From assembly GCF_003725335.1 (NCBI RefSeq), contig NZ_QIBY01000006.1, positions 1-64,000 on the forward strand: a stretch of DNA of 64,000 bases, in the 5' to 3' direction. Under the pieces are notes generated by a model. The model saw only the letters and a list, made by a program, of their open reading frames with translations. It was not told where the DNA came from and searched no databases. This DNA comes from Parvibacter caecicola. GTDB lineage: Bacteria > Actinomycetota > Coriobacteriia > Coriobacteriales > Eggerthellaceae. Position 1 is the stretch's first letter. Every line of letters begins with the position of its first letter. This document shows positions 24,667 through 32,989 of the stretch, in pieces. Both the position numbers and the translations under genes were made by a program.

Positions 24667-24752
24667 GGGTGCTGACAGGGGGACGGGGGTAATGTCATGC
24701 CGGTGCGTTGGCGCACCGGCATGACATTACCCCCGTCCCCCTGTCAGCACCC
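24667..24752. repeat. Perfect 41-bp inverted repeat with 4-bp loop
   Basis: Arms 24667-24707 and 24712-24752 are exact reverse complements around TTGG. Each arm contains one copy of the GACAGGGGGACGGGGG dispersed family, so this is a head-to-head pair. Lies between convergent genes (orphan torD and the anti-sigma gene). Confidence 0.9.
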
Positions 24753-24764
24753 CCCCGTCACTCC

Positions 24765-24793
24765 AAGGCTCCGGGTTTGGTGCCCGGAGCCTT
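24765..24793. terminator. Hairpin terminator between convergent genes
   Basis: Perfect 11-bp stem AAGGCTCCGGG/CCCGGAGCCTT with a seven-base loop, 28 bp from the anti-sigma stop. Either strand could use it; a short TTTT follows at some distance on the plus strand. Confidence 0.6.
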
Positions 24794-24820
24794 CCACGTT
24801 TTACCTCGTTAAACTATCTG

Positions 24821-26116
24821 CTACTGCAGCACTGCGGTTTTGCCATCATGCAAGGTCACTTCCACTGAAGCTACCGTCCCAGGATCAACCAAACGATTAA
24901 ACGCCATGCCGCACTTAGTGCCGCTCCCCAGCATGTACATGATGTTTTCTAGGTTCTGGCCGCCATCGAGCACCACATAGCTGGACCCGTCCGTATACCT
25001 CACCTCGATGGAACTCACCAGTCCCAGCTCTGCGTACTCTTCATCAACGCCAAACACATCGGCGATGTCGAAGGTCAGGCCCAGAGGCGATAGGCTTGCT
25101 TCGGTGCCGTTTTGCGCCTTCAGGGTTGTACTCGGAACCACCGGGATGGCCGTCAGGTCAACGGTTTCCGTTTCCGCCGCGTCCACCATTTCCCTCATTG
25201 CGCCATCGTTCCAACCAACTTCCAACTTCAACTCAGTGTTTTCGGGGACGCCATCGGGGAACAGCAGGTACTCGTAGCAGTACAGCATGTCGGCCGTGCT
25301 GCGCTGCGGATCCACGTAGATGCTGCCGTAAATGGGGGCAAACACATCAGAGGCCTCAGCATCGGATGAAGCCGACTCCGCCGGCATCTCGCCTGGCTCT
25401 TCGCCACTGCCAGCCGCCGCGTTCTTCAACCACTCCGGCGCTTCGGCCGCGGTCATATATCGCCAGCGCATGCAGGCGCCTTCGGCGAATTGCGCCCCCT
25501 TCGTTACGTTGCTCCTCTCATCCCATACCAGCGTGGGATGCTCTGGGTCATCCTGCAGGGTATAGGCTACGATCATGGCGTTTTCCGAACGCACCACCGA
25601 GTTGATGGTCAGCGTGCGCGGCCCCGCCTGCACCACCTGCGGCGAATCCATCAGATAGTTGCCCAGCAGAGCTTCGGCAACCTGAGGATCAGTATCCACA
25701 TATTCATGGGCGGGAATCGTAGCGGTGTGGGAAACGCCGTCGCCTTTCTCGTACTCGTAAGTCTGCATCGGAGTGCTGGTGCGCGCATCGGTGCCGAACA
25801 GCTGCCCGAACAACTCCTCGTGGTTGGCCGCCGCATAGGCACCCACCGGCAGGGCCACGCACAGCGCCACCACCGCAGCGGCAATCTTCCACGACAGGTT
25901 GCGCGCGGCATGGGGGCTGGCGGAGCGGCGGCGCCAGTGGCCTCGATCCTGGCTGTGCGCCGTCACCACAGCAGGTCGAGCGACAGGAGCCGCCTGTTCG
26001 CCGCGGGCCACCTCGGCAATCAGCGCCCGTTTGCGCATTTCGTATTTGGCGGAGAACTGATGCAGCTCGCCGCCTTCGTTTCTGCAATCATTGTTATCGG
26101 CAGTACAGGGGTTCAT
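24821..26116 (-). CDS. Membrane anti-sigma factor-like protein
   Basis: 431 residues from ATG 26116 (GGAGGGGAG upstream, inside the sigma gene's 3' end). Cytoplasmic residues 1-75 carry Cys residues in 'MNPCTADNNDC' and a basic stretch before one transmembrane helix ('WKIAAAVVALCVALPVGAYA', about 86-106). The roughly 320-residue outer part has an acidic Ser/Glu patch ('AGSGEEPGEMPAESASSDAE'). This is the layout of DUF4179-type anti-sigma factors that hold an ECF sigma factor until an envelope signal arrives. The overlap of 23 nt with the sigma gene supports the pairing. No classic HxxxCxxC zinc motif is visible. Confidence 0.75.
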   Translation of the reverse strand: MNPCTADNNDCRNEGGELHQFSAKYEMRKRALIAEVARGEQAAPVARPAVVTAHSQDRGHWRRRSASPHAARNLSWKIAAAVVALCVALPVGAYAAANHEELFGQLFGTDARTSTPMQTYEYEKGDGVSHTATIPAHEYVDTDPQVAEALLGNYLMDSPQVVQAGPRTLTINSVVRSENAMIVAYTLQDDPEHPTLVWDERSNVTKGAQFAEGACMRWRYMTAAEAPEWLKNAAAGSGEEPGEMPAESASSDAEASDVFAPIYGSIYVDPQRSTADMLYCYEYLLFPDGVPENTELKLEVGWNDGAMREMVDAAETETVDLTAIPVVPSTTLKAQNGTEASLSPLGLTFDIADVFGVDEEYAELGLVSSIEVRYTDGSSYVVLDGGQNLENIMYMLGSGTKCGMAFNRLVDPGTVASVEVTLHDGKTAVLQ

Positions 26117-26711
26117 TGAACTCCCCTCCATTCCTCTTTCGACGGAGCAAATCAAGCCCTCGCTGTTGGCGTTTGCGCACATTGGCCTCGCTGATCCCCA
26201 AATGCTCGGCGGTCTCCCGCGTGGAGCGTTCTTCCACAAAGCGGTCTCTCAGCACTTCGCGATACGGGGCGGGAAGGGCGGCCAACATCTCATCCGCACT
26301 GGCATCAACGCCCTCTTCGGGGGCGCTCATCCCTGAGGCAGCACCTTCCTGGGAAGCGGCGGCGCACGCCGCGAACGCCTGTTCTTCCGGGCCATCCGCG
26401 CTAATGCCAACCCCGGCGGCCAACCCAACCGCATCGCCAGCAACCTGCACAAAGCGCTCGCGCTCCCAGGCGTTTTTCCGGTAAATGTCGATGGCGCATT
26501 GGCGCGCCATGGTGGTCATAAGGTTTTTGGCGTGGGCGGAGTCGGGGTCGCAGGGCACCCCTTGGCGCCGCACCACCCGCTCGAACGCGGTCATTACCGC
26601 ATCTTCGGCTTGCCCTTCGTCTTTCAGCACCGCGAAGGCAATGCGATACATCTGCTGCTCGTACAGGGCAAACAGGCGCTCTATGGCGTTCAGCGGATTG
26701 TAATCAGACAA
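26094..26711 (-). CDS. ECF-type RNA polymerase sigma factor
   Basis: 205 residues, starting at TTG 26711 with a strong AAAGGAGGTGA five bases upstream. Sigma region 2 spans about 8-75 ('LYEQQMYRIAFAVLKDEGQAEDAVMTAFERVVR') and region 4 about 140-198 ('LPAPYREVLRDRFVEERSTRETAEHLGISEANVRKR'). It directs core polymerase to its own regulon, probably including this operon. The linker between the two regions (about 100-135) is long and acidic. Held in check, presumably, by the membrane protein encoded next. Confidence 0.9.
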   Translation of the reverse strand: MSDYNPLNAIERLFALYEQQMYRIAFAVLKDEGQAEDAVMTAFERVVRRQGVPCDPDSAHAKNLMTTMARQCAIDIYRKNAWERERFVQVAGDAVGLAAGVGISADGPEEQAFAACAAASQEGAASGMSAPEEGVDASADEMLAALPAPYREVLRDRFVEERSTRETAEHLGISEANVRKRQQRGLDLLRRKRNGGEFNEPLYCR

Positions 26712-26755
26712 GGACTCACCTCCTTTTCTGTCAGTTTAACTTCTTGCAGCTGCGT

Positions 26756-26779
26756 GAACGTTCATCTCATATAACGTTC
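26756..26779 (-). promoter_or_regulatory. Palindromic promoter element of the ECF sigma operon
   Basis: GAACGTT and AACGTTC separated by 10 bp, about 45 bp before the TTG start. GAAC is a common ECF -35 core, so this may be an autoregulated sigma promoter or a repressor site. Confidence 0.45.
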
Positions 26780-27145
26780 AGAAGCGCTAAAACGTGACAA
26801 AGGGAACGGGAAAGTCCCGCGCCAGGAGCGAGGGCGAGGAGGCGATACCCCACGTATCGGGCGTGACGGGGGGCTTACGGGGGATTCGCGAATGGGTTTC
26901 TGCTGGCTGTTGCGGCGTTTGACGAAAGCCAGGGCCGCTATAGTAAAAGCGCCTTCCCACCAGAAGGTGCCGCACAGGGTGGCCAGCAAGCAGCCGCCCG
27001 ACTAACAGCGGCGGACGAGAGCACGACGGAAGCGCCCACGGAAACTCGCAAATGCGGCACGAGGCCAAGACCCCTGAGCGACTTCACCAAGCCCTGCCCT
27101 CGAAGGCTGTCGAGCGATTGCGTTCCGCCCGCAATCCTTCTTGAA
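26780..27145. other. Intergenic stretch without a recognisable gene
   Basis: 366 bp. Short stems occur (for example GATAC-CCCAC-GTATC), and reading frames of up to about 90 codons exist on the minus strand, but none has a convincing start or known family. I saw no RNase P, tmRNA or SRP signature. Confidence 0.4.
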
Positions 27146-27182
27146 AAAAGGCTCCCCTATCTCACCGATAGGGGAGCCTTTT
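27146..27182. terminator. Bidirectional Rho-independent terminator
   Basis: Perfect 16-base arms AAAAGGCTCCCCTATC / GATAGGGGAGCCTTTT with a five-base loop and A/T flanks on both sides, 43 bp past the stop of the membrane-protein gene. Ends the purC operon. Confidence 0.9.
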
Positions 27183-27189
27183 AGGTCAT

Positions 27190-27213
27190 GACAGGGGACG
27201 GGGATAACGTCAT
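27190..27213 (+). repeat. Dispersed GACAGGGGACGGGG repeat
   Basis: Identical to the cassette terminal repeat at 21756-21779, here alone between the terminator and a gene end. Confidence 0.8.
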
Positions 27214-27224
27214 GCGCCGGGGCC

Positions 27225-27869
27225 CTACGATTCGGCGCCCTCTTCTTTTGCGGCTTCGTCGGCGGGCTTGGCCTTGCGCAAGCCGCTGAACAGGGTCTTC
27301 TTCGCTGGTTTCTCGGCTTCGGCAGCTTCCTCAGCCGCCTCCTGCCCCTTGGGGGCCTCGGCCTTCTTGCCTTGCGCGGCCGCCTTGCCGGCTTCCGCCT
27401 TCGCCTTTTTCTTCTGCTTCTCCTCCAGCGCCACCATGCGCGCCTGGTAAGCGGCGCGCTCCTTCTTAATCTTGGAGAAGTCGATGTAGAAGGCCAGGAT
27501 GATGAGGGCGTAGGCGCCAATCAGAATGCCGAAGGCCAGCCAAACCGGCATGTAGCTTTGGAACACGAACGACACGATGGTGCACACCGCCGCGCCGATG
27601 AGGCACAGCCACCAACTGCGGCGCAGCTTTTTGTAGCGCTCGGTGTCGGGCTTGTAGTATTTGGCGTCTAGCTCGCGCTGCTTGGCCGCCTCTTCCTTGC
27701 GGCGGGCCTTCTCCTCGGCCTTCTTCTGCTGCGGCGTTTTCTTCGCCGACTCGATGCGCACACTGGCGGCGGCCTTCGCCTTGGGCTTGGCGCTGGCGGC
27801 GCTCTTGCGCGTTTTGCCAGTGCGGTCCTCGGCGGTGTAGCGCTCGTTCATGGGGTTGCGTTGGCTCAT
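27225..27869 (-). CDS. Small membrane protein with Lys/Ala-rich coiled ends
   Basis: 214 residues. Residues 1-80 are basic and helical ('KKTPQQKKAEEKARRKEEAAKQRELDAKYY', shown in part). Two transmembrane helices follow at about 88-130 ('WWLCLIGAAVCTIVSFVFQ' and 'WLAFGILIGAYALIILAFYI'), then a long Lys/Ala/Glu-rich helical tail. No enzyme motif. It starts 15 bp after purC in the same operon. Function unknown; topology suggests both charged ends face the cytoplasm. Confidence 0.75.
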   Translation of the reverse strand: MSQRNPMNERYTAEDRTGKTRKSAASAKPKAKAAASVRIESAKKTPQQKKAEEKARRKEEAAKQRELDAKYYKPDTERYKKLRRSWWLCLIGAAVCTIVSFVFQSYMPVWLAFGILIGAYALIILAFYIDFSKIKKERAAYQARMVALEEKQKKKAKAEAGKAAAQGKKAEAPKGQEAAEEAAEAEKPAKKTLFSGLRKAKPADEAAKEEGAES

Positions 27870-27884
27870 GGGTGCGTTCCTTCT

Positions 27885-28754
27885 CTACGCCAGCGGTTTG
27901 CCGGTGATCAGCTCGTAGGCCTGCAGATATTTGGCGGAAGTGTTGTCGATGACCTCCTGCGGCAGCCGCGGCGGGGCGCCGGTGCGGTCCCAGTTGGCGT
28001 TCAGCCAGTCGCGCACGTACTGCTTGTCGAAGCTGGGCTGGTCCTTCCCCTCGGCGTACTCGTCGCCCGGCCAGAAACGGGAGCTGTCGGGGGTGAGTAC
28101 CTCGTCGGCCAGGATGATGTTGCCGTCAATCACGCCGAACTCGAACTTGGTGTCGGCGATGATCACGCCGCACTCGGCCGCGTGGTCGCGGGCGGTGGTG
28201 TACACCTTCAGCGCCAGGTCGCGCAGGGCGGCGGCGCCCTCGTCGCCGATGATTTCGGCGCAGCGTTCAAACGAGATGTTCTCGTCGTGGTCGCCAATCT
28301 CGGCTTTGGTGGAAGGGGTGAAGATGGGCTCGGGCAGCTTCGACGAATTCACCAGGCCCTCCGGCAGCTGAATGCCGCACACGGTGCCTTCCCGCTGGTA
28401 CTCCTTCAGGCCGCTGCCGGCCAGGTAGCCGCGCACGATGCACTCCACCGGGAACATGTCCGCCTTCTTCACCAGCATGAAGCGGCCATCCAGGTAGTCG
28501 GCGTAGGGCTTGAACTGCTCGGGCAGGTCGGCCACGTCGGCGCTAATCAGGTGGTTGTCAATCACGTCGGACAGCAGGTCCAGCCAAAACAGCGACAACT
28601 GGGTGAGCACCTTGCCCTTGTGGGGAATTTCGTCTTCCAAAATGTAGTCGAAGGCGGAAATGCGGTCGGTAGCCACCAGCAGCAGCTTGTCGCCCAGGTC
28701 GTAAATGTCGCGCACTTTGCCCTGCGCGTCGGGGGTGATGTCAATTCCAGCCAT
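27885..28754 (-). CDS. purC: Phosphoribosylaminoimidazole-succinocarboxamide (SAICAR) synthase
   Basis: 289 residues. Joins aspartate to CAIR with ATP to give SAICAR in purine synthesis. Conserved stretches include 'GKVRDIYDLGDKLLLVATDRIS', 'FDYILEDEIPHKGKVL', 'KKADMFPVECIVRGYLAGS', 'DTKFEFG' and 'ILADEVLTPDSSRFWP'. The C-terminal 'SFDKQYVRDWL' is the substrate-binding end seen in the longer, yeast-like form, which at about 290 residues this is. Starts with ATG after GAGAGGAAAGCC. Cytosolic; other purine genes in the window are purB, purE, purD and purA. Confidence 0.96.
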   Translation of the reverse strand: MAGIDITPDAQGKVRDIYDLGDKLLLVATDRISAFDYILEDEIPHKGKVLTQLSLFWLDLLSDVIDNHLISADVADLPEQFKPYADYLDGRFMLVKKADMFPVECIVRGYLAGSGLKEYQREGTVCGIQLPEGLVNSSKLPEPIFTPSTKAEIGDHDENISFERCAEIIGDEGAAALRDLALKVYTTARDHAAECGVIIADTKFEFGVIDGNIILADEVLTPDSSRFWPGDEYAEGKDQPSFDKQYVRDWLNANWDRTGAPPRLPQEVIDNTSAKYLQAYELITGKPLA

Positions 28755-28894
28755 GGCTTTCCTCTCTGAAGAGCCGCCTGCGGCGGCGCAATCGCATAGC
28801 GGCTATTATGGCACAGAACGCCCCCGTCAGCCCCGATTTCCCGCTAGAGGCCACAAGGCGCCGCCCCCTCGCCATCGCAGCGCGCAGCGGCGGT

Positions 28895-30391
28895 TTAGCG
28901 ACGGGGCTTCTTGGGCGGCTTCTGGGGTTTTTGGGGCTTTTGGCCGTTGCGCCCCAGGCCCACGGCGGGCCAGCCGGGCTTTTCCTCGGCGTACAACGGC
29001 AGATAGATGGTGAAGCAAGCGCCTTTGCCCTTTTCGCCTTCCACCTTCACCCAGCCGCCGTGGCGATCCACAATTTCCTTCACCACGGCAAGCCCCACGC
29101 CCAGGCCGCCCACGTCGCGGTTGCGGCCGGCGTCGGCGCGCCAGAACCGGCTGAACACCATCTTCGCCTCTTCCGGCGAAAGCCCGATGCCGGTGTCCTT
29201 CACGGCGATGGAGGCCATGAGGTCCCCTTTGCCCACGGTCACGTCGATGCGGCCGCCCTCTTTGGTGTAGCGCACCGCGTTGGAGATGAGGTTGGCGGTG
29301 GCCTGGCGAATCATGTCGGGGTCGCCCAGCACGAACACATCGTCGTCAGCGTGGTAGTTCAGGGTGAGGCCGGAGTCGGCCACGAACATCTCGTGGGTGG
29401 CCACGATACCGGCGATCAGCTGCCCCACATTCACCTTTTCTTCCTTCATGGGGGTGGAGCGGTTTTCCAGCCGCGACAGTTTCAGCAGCGCGTCCACCAG
29501 CCGCCCCAGCCGCTGCACCTCGGAATTCACCGTGTTCAGCCGCTCTTCGTCCGGCTCGTACACGCCGTCGATCATCGCTTCCACGGTGGCCTGGATGGCC
29601 ATCAGCGGCGTGCGCAGCTCGTGGGCCACGTCGGTGGTCAGGCGTCGTTCCAGCTCGCGGTCTTTCTCCACCGCTTCCGCCATTTCGTCGAACGTCTCGC
29701 CCAGGCGAGAAATCTCGTCCTCGCCCCGCAGCCCCGTGCGGGCGGAAAGGTCGCCTTCGGTGATGGCGGTGGCTGTTTTCGACATGCGATTGATGGGGCG
29801 CACCAGCCCGCGCGCGAACAAAAAGCCGATGCAGGAGGCCAGCAGGATGGCCACCAGCGCGGCGATTAGCATGGCCTGGTAGGAGTTTTGGCGAAACACC
29901 TGGTCGGGCTGGCGCATCAGCGTTTCCGAGCCGTACACCCAAATGCGCACCGACCCCACCGTTTTACCCTCGCTGATGATGGGGGCCGTGGCCACCCGCG
30001 AGGGGTCCAGCGGCTCCAGCGACTGGTACCAGCGCCGCCCCCCCAGCACCTCCTCCACCACGGCGGACGAGTCGTACACCGTCTGGTTCTGGGCGTCCAC
30101 CACGCGCACGGCAACGCCGCTGGTCATCTCGGAGGCCTGCACCGCCGGCGAAATGGTGGCGGGATCGTCCAGGCTTTCCGTTTTCGCGTAGCTTTGGCCA
30201 ATACGGCGGGCAGTGGTTTCCGCCAGCGTATTCATGTTTTCAGTGGTGTAGGTTTTGAAGTGCTCTTCCCACACAAACGAAACCACCCCCATAGCCACCA
30301 GCGCGGTCATGGCGGCTATGAGGGCGAACATTACCGTGAGCCGGGTGGTGTAGGAAAACCCCGACCAGCGGAAACGCTTTTGTTCTTTCAT
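28895..30391 (-). CDS. HAMP-containing sensor histidine kinase
   Basis: 498 residues. First transmembrane helix at about 14-36, an extracytoplasmic sensor (about 37-170), second helix near 173-195, HAMP linker (about 196-248; 'RPINRMSKTATAITEGDLSA'), HisKA with the phospho-accepting His in 'VAHELRTPLMAI' (about 263), and an HATPase domain ('NLISNAVRYT', 'DTGIGLSPEE', 'GGLGVGLAVVKEIVDRHGG'). It phosphorylates the OmpR-type regulator encoded 27 bp upstream. A short Pro/Lys/Arg-rich C-terminal tail is unusual. The stimulus is unknown. Confidence 0.93.
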   Translation of the reverse strand: MKEQKRFRWSGFSYTTRLTVMFALIAAMTALVAMGVVSFVWEEHFKTYTTENMNTLAETTARRIGQSYAKTESLDDPATISPAVQASEMTSGVAVRVVDAQNQTVYDSSAVVEEVLGGRRWYQSLEPLDPSRVATAPIISEGKTVGSVRIWVYGSETLMRQPDQVFRQNSYQAMLIAALVAILLASCIGFLFARGLVRPINRMSKTATAITEGDLSARTGLRGEDEISRLGETFDEMAEAVEKDRELERRLTTDVAHELRTPLMAIQATVEAMIDGVYEPDEERLNTVNSEVQRLGRLVDALLKLSRLENRSTPMKEEKVNVGQLIAGIVATHEMFVADSGLTLNYHADDDVFVLGDPDMIRQATANLISNAVRYTKEGGRIDVTVGKGDLMASIAVKDTGIGLSPEEAKMVFSRFWRADAGRNRDVGGLGVGLAVVKEIVDRHGGWVKVEGEKGKGACFTIYLPLYAEEKPGWPAVGLGRNGQKPQKPQKPPKKPRR

Positions 30392-30418
30392 GACGGCCTT
30401 AAGCGAGGGGCGGCGCGG

Positions 30419-31129
30419 CTAGTTGCCGTTTTTCGTGGGGTCCTCGAAGCGGTAGCCCACGCCGTGCACCGTGTGCAGCCACTTGGGGTTGCGCGGGTTG
30501 TCGCCAATTTTGGCGCGCAGGTTCTTCACGTGGGAATCGATGGTGCGCTCGTAGCCCTCGAAATCGTAGCCCAGCACCTTCTCCACCAGCTCCATGCGCG
30601 AGTACACGCGGCCGGGGTAGCGGGAAAGGGTGGTGAGCAGCTTGAATTCGCTGGCGGTAAGGTCGATCTCTTCGCCGTTCACCAGCACCTTGTGGCCGGA
30701 AACGTCGATGGTCAGCTCGCCGAATTCCAGCACCTCGCGCTGGGGCTCGGAGTCGGCGTGCACGCGGCGCAGCAAGGCGCGGGCGCGCGCCACCAGCTCG
30801 CGGGGACTGAAGGGCTTCACCAGGTAGTCGTCGGCGCCCAGCTCCAGGCCGATGATGCGGTCTTCCACTTCCCCCTTCGCGGTAAGCATGATGATGGGCA
30901 CATCGGAAGTGTCGCGGATTACGCGGCACACGCGCTCGCCGGAAACATGGGGCAGCATGAGGTCCAGAATGATCAGGTCGAAGTGGTGCTTTTGGAATTC
31001 GTCGAGGGCATCCTGGCCATCGCCCACCGCCGTAACCCAGTAGTTCTCGCGCTCCAGGTAGGCGGTCACCGCGTCGCGGATGTTCTTTTCATCTTCCACA
31101 AGGAGGATACGACGGGTCTCGTTGCTCAT
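30419..31129 (-). CDS. OmpR/PhoB-family response regulator
   Basis: 236 residues. Receiver domain (about 7-120) with acidic pair 'VEDEK', phosphorylation Asp in 'LIILDLMLPHVSGE' and Lys in 'LTAKGE'. The winged-helix DNA-binding domain follows (about 138-232) with 'LTASEFKLLTTLSRYPGRVYSR' and 'TIDSHVKNLRAKIGDNPRNPKWLHTVHGVGYRF' (shown here in part as family hallmark). First gene of the two-component operon. The 14-bp palindrome at 31192-31205 lies about 65 bp upstream and may be an autoregulatory site. Confidence 0.94.
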   Translation of the reverse strand: MSNETRRILLVEDEKNIRDAVTAYLERENYWVTAVGDGQDALDEFQKHHFDLIILDLMLPHVSGERVCRVIRDTSDVPIIMLTAKGEVEDRIIGLELGADDYLVKPFSPRELVARARALLRRVHADSEPQREVLEFGELTIDVSGHKVLVNGEEIDLTASEFKLLTTLSRYPGRVYSRMELVEKVLGYDFEGYERTIDSHVKNLRAKIGDNPRNPKWLHTVHGVGYRFEDPTKNGN

Positions 31130-31191
31130 AATGGCTCCCTCTTTTGGATGTACACGTTTGCCGAGGCAGAAAATATGCCTCCAGCAGGCCT

Positions 31192-31205
31192 AGGTTATAT
31201 AACCT
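31192..31205. promoter_or_regulatory. Palindrome between divergent genes
   Basis: AGGTTATATAACCT, a perfect 14-bp palindrome containing -10-like TATAAC on both strands, in the intergenic region between the response regulator and the Tat-type protein. A further small hairpin, GAGGCA/TGCCTC, lies at 31163-31181. Confidence 0.4.
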
Positions 31206-31282
31206 GTGAGGTAATTGGGGATTATTTTAGCAATTGCCCCCAAACCACTGCCAAGGCGTGCGGTAAATGACACAATACACCC

Positions 31283-32878
31283 ATGCCAATCAGAAGAACC
31301 CCCAGCGGCAGCAGGGCATCGTCGGCCTCCGGGCCGGGCGCATCCCGCCAGCCCTCCGCGCCCCTGGGCACCCATAGTCATAGCAGCGGCGCGAAAAAGC
31401 CGCGCGTCGCACCTTCCCGCGCTTCCCATGTGTCCCGGGCGTCGCTTTCCCCTGCCGCCGTGAAGTCGGCCTGCCGTCGGCCTGCCGGGGTACGGGGCAG
31501 CTCGTCCGCCAACGCCGTGCATCGCCGCGACGGCGACGGCCTTTCCCTCAACTTGCCGGGCGGCGGCCAGGCTACCATCACCCGTCGCCAAATGGTGATG
31601 GGCGCCACCGCGGTGGCCGGGCTGGCGCTGCTGGGGTCGGGCGCCTACGCGGTAAGCGAGCTGCTGCCCGAAGCCCCTTCCGGCGTGCCGGTGCTGGAAG
31701 TGCCGGAAAGCGCCGTGTTCACCTCCGACGGGCTTGACCAGATGGAGGGGGACTGCCCGCTGGGGCTGGCCACCACCATCAACCTGCCTTATGGCAGCCA
31801 GGTATACGCCAACGGCGACACCTACGGTGTGGCGCTGGTGCCTGGCGAAGAGGCTCGGCCGCTGAATTCCATCAGCCTTTTGGGGCTGGGCAACGGCACC
31901 GACAACACCGTGGTGGCCCATGCGGTGGGGCAAGACGACGGTTTCGAAATTTACGACGTGCGCGGCTGCGACCAGGGCATTGTGTGGGCCGAGGCCAACA
32001 TCTTGCGCGATACCTGGCGCATCTACACCGCCACGCTGATCGACGGCGCTTTGGGCGAGCCGGCCCTTGCCCAGGAGGGCGACGAGGCCTGGGAAATGCC
32101 CGCGCTGGCCGCCGCCGGCAGCTGCGGCTGGTGGCAGCGGGTGCCGCGCAAAAACGGCGCTGCTCGCACACAGCCTTCCCAGCTGTGCCGCGTCATGTTC
32201 GGCACCGATGACGCCGAGGTGGTGTACGAAGCCAAAGGCCGGCCGGCCACCGCCCCGTACGGCGGCGGCTCCTATGTGGTCACCACCCCGCGCGCCGACA
32301 CGAGCGGCGTGCGATACCAGCTCACCTGCCTCGATGCCAACAGCGGCGAGGTGCTGGACACCCTCATTTTGCCGTCCTCCATGTCGCCGCTGGAAACCTC
32401 CTACGGCCCCAACGGGTTCTCGTTCGCCTTCGACGGCATCTACTCGTTTGGGGACGGCATCTCCAACCTGGGCACCTACTACCCCATGGAGGCGCCGGAA
32501 GGCACGGCGCAGGTGGGGGCCGCGCGCGTGGAGGGGGAAACCCAGCGCGCCGCCACTATCGTGCCCGCTTCTTCCGCCGAGGTGAATGCCCAGCGTTACA
32601 GCAGCGCGCCGTGGTTCCGCTTCGCCCGCGCCCCCGTCAGCGCTCCCGCCTGGTGCGGTGGCTGGACCATGGTGAAAAGCACCGCTGCGGTACTGGCGGT
32701 AGATTTGCCCAACAAGCGCTACTACGCGCTGGAAACCAAACCCGGCAGCGATACCTACGGCGATTTCCTAGCCTCCACCGGCATCAACCAGAAAGTGGTC
32801 ACGTTCTCCAACATCGACCACACCGACATAGAAGGCGAAAACGAGCGCACCTGTCTCGTCCGCGTGTGGAGCGCCTAA
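31283..32878 (+). CDS. Exported protein with long disordered N terminus and Tat-like anchor
   Basis: 531 residues. Residues 1-95 are Ser/Arg/Pro-rich and likely disordered. 'TRRQMVMGATAVAGLALLGSG' at about 99-120 looks like a twin-arginine motif followed by a hydrophobic anchor. The remaining 400 residues are beta-rich with repeated 'GxYxF/YG' and 'GTDDAEVVYEA' blade-like stretches, suggesting a beta-propeller on the cell surface. Divergent from a two-component system, which may control or sense it. The start is uncertain: no good ribosome-binding site precedes 31283, and a start further in would shorten the disordered part. Function unknown. Confidence 0.65.
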   Translation: MPIRRTPSGSRASSASGPGASRQPSAPLGTHSHSSGAKKPRVAPSRASHVSRASLSPAAVKSACRRPAGVRGSSSANAVHRRDGDGLSLNLPGGGQATITRRQMVMGATAVAGLALLGSGAYAVSELLPEAPSGVPVLEVPESAVFTSDGLDQMEGDCPLGLATTINLPYGSQVYANGDTYGVALVPGEEARPLNSISLLGLGNGTDNTVVAHAVGQDDGFEIYDVRGCDQGIVWAEANILRDTWRIYTATLIDGALGEPALAQEGDEAWEMPALAAAGSCGWWQRVPRKNGAARTQPSQLCRVMFGTDDAEVVYEAKGRPATAPYGGGSYVVTTPRADTSGVRYQLTCLDANSGEVLDTLILPSSMSPLETSYGPNGFSFAFDGIYSFGDGISNLGTYYPMEAPEGTAQVGAARVEGETQRAATIVPASSAEVNAQRYSSAPWFRFARAPVSAPAWCGGWTMVKSTAAVLAVDLPNKRYYALETKPGSDTYGDFLASTGINQKVVTFSNIDHTDIEGENERTCLVRVWSA

Positions 32879-32989
32879 CCAGCTGAACCCGGCGGCGCAT
32901 CGCGCAACACCGATGCGTGGGGGCGCGGGGGCGGCGCGCGTGGTAACCTCTGCCGTGAAGGTTTTTCGTTCGGAAAGGAACCGCGGAAG

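Noticed and set aside
26762-27068. Minus-strand frames of 75-93 codons and a possible structural RNA in the spacer before the sigma gene
   Set aside because: No ribosome-binding site, no recognisable domain, and no RNase P, tmRNA or SRP RNA core motif could be found.
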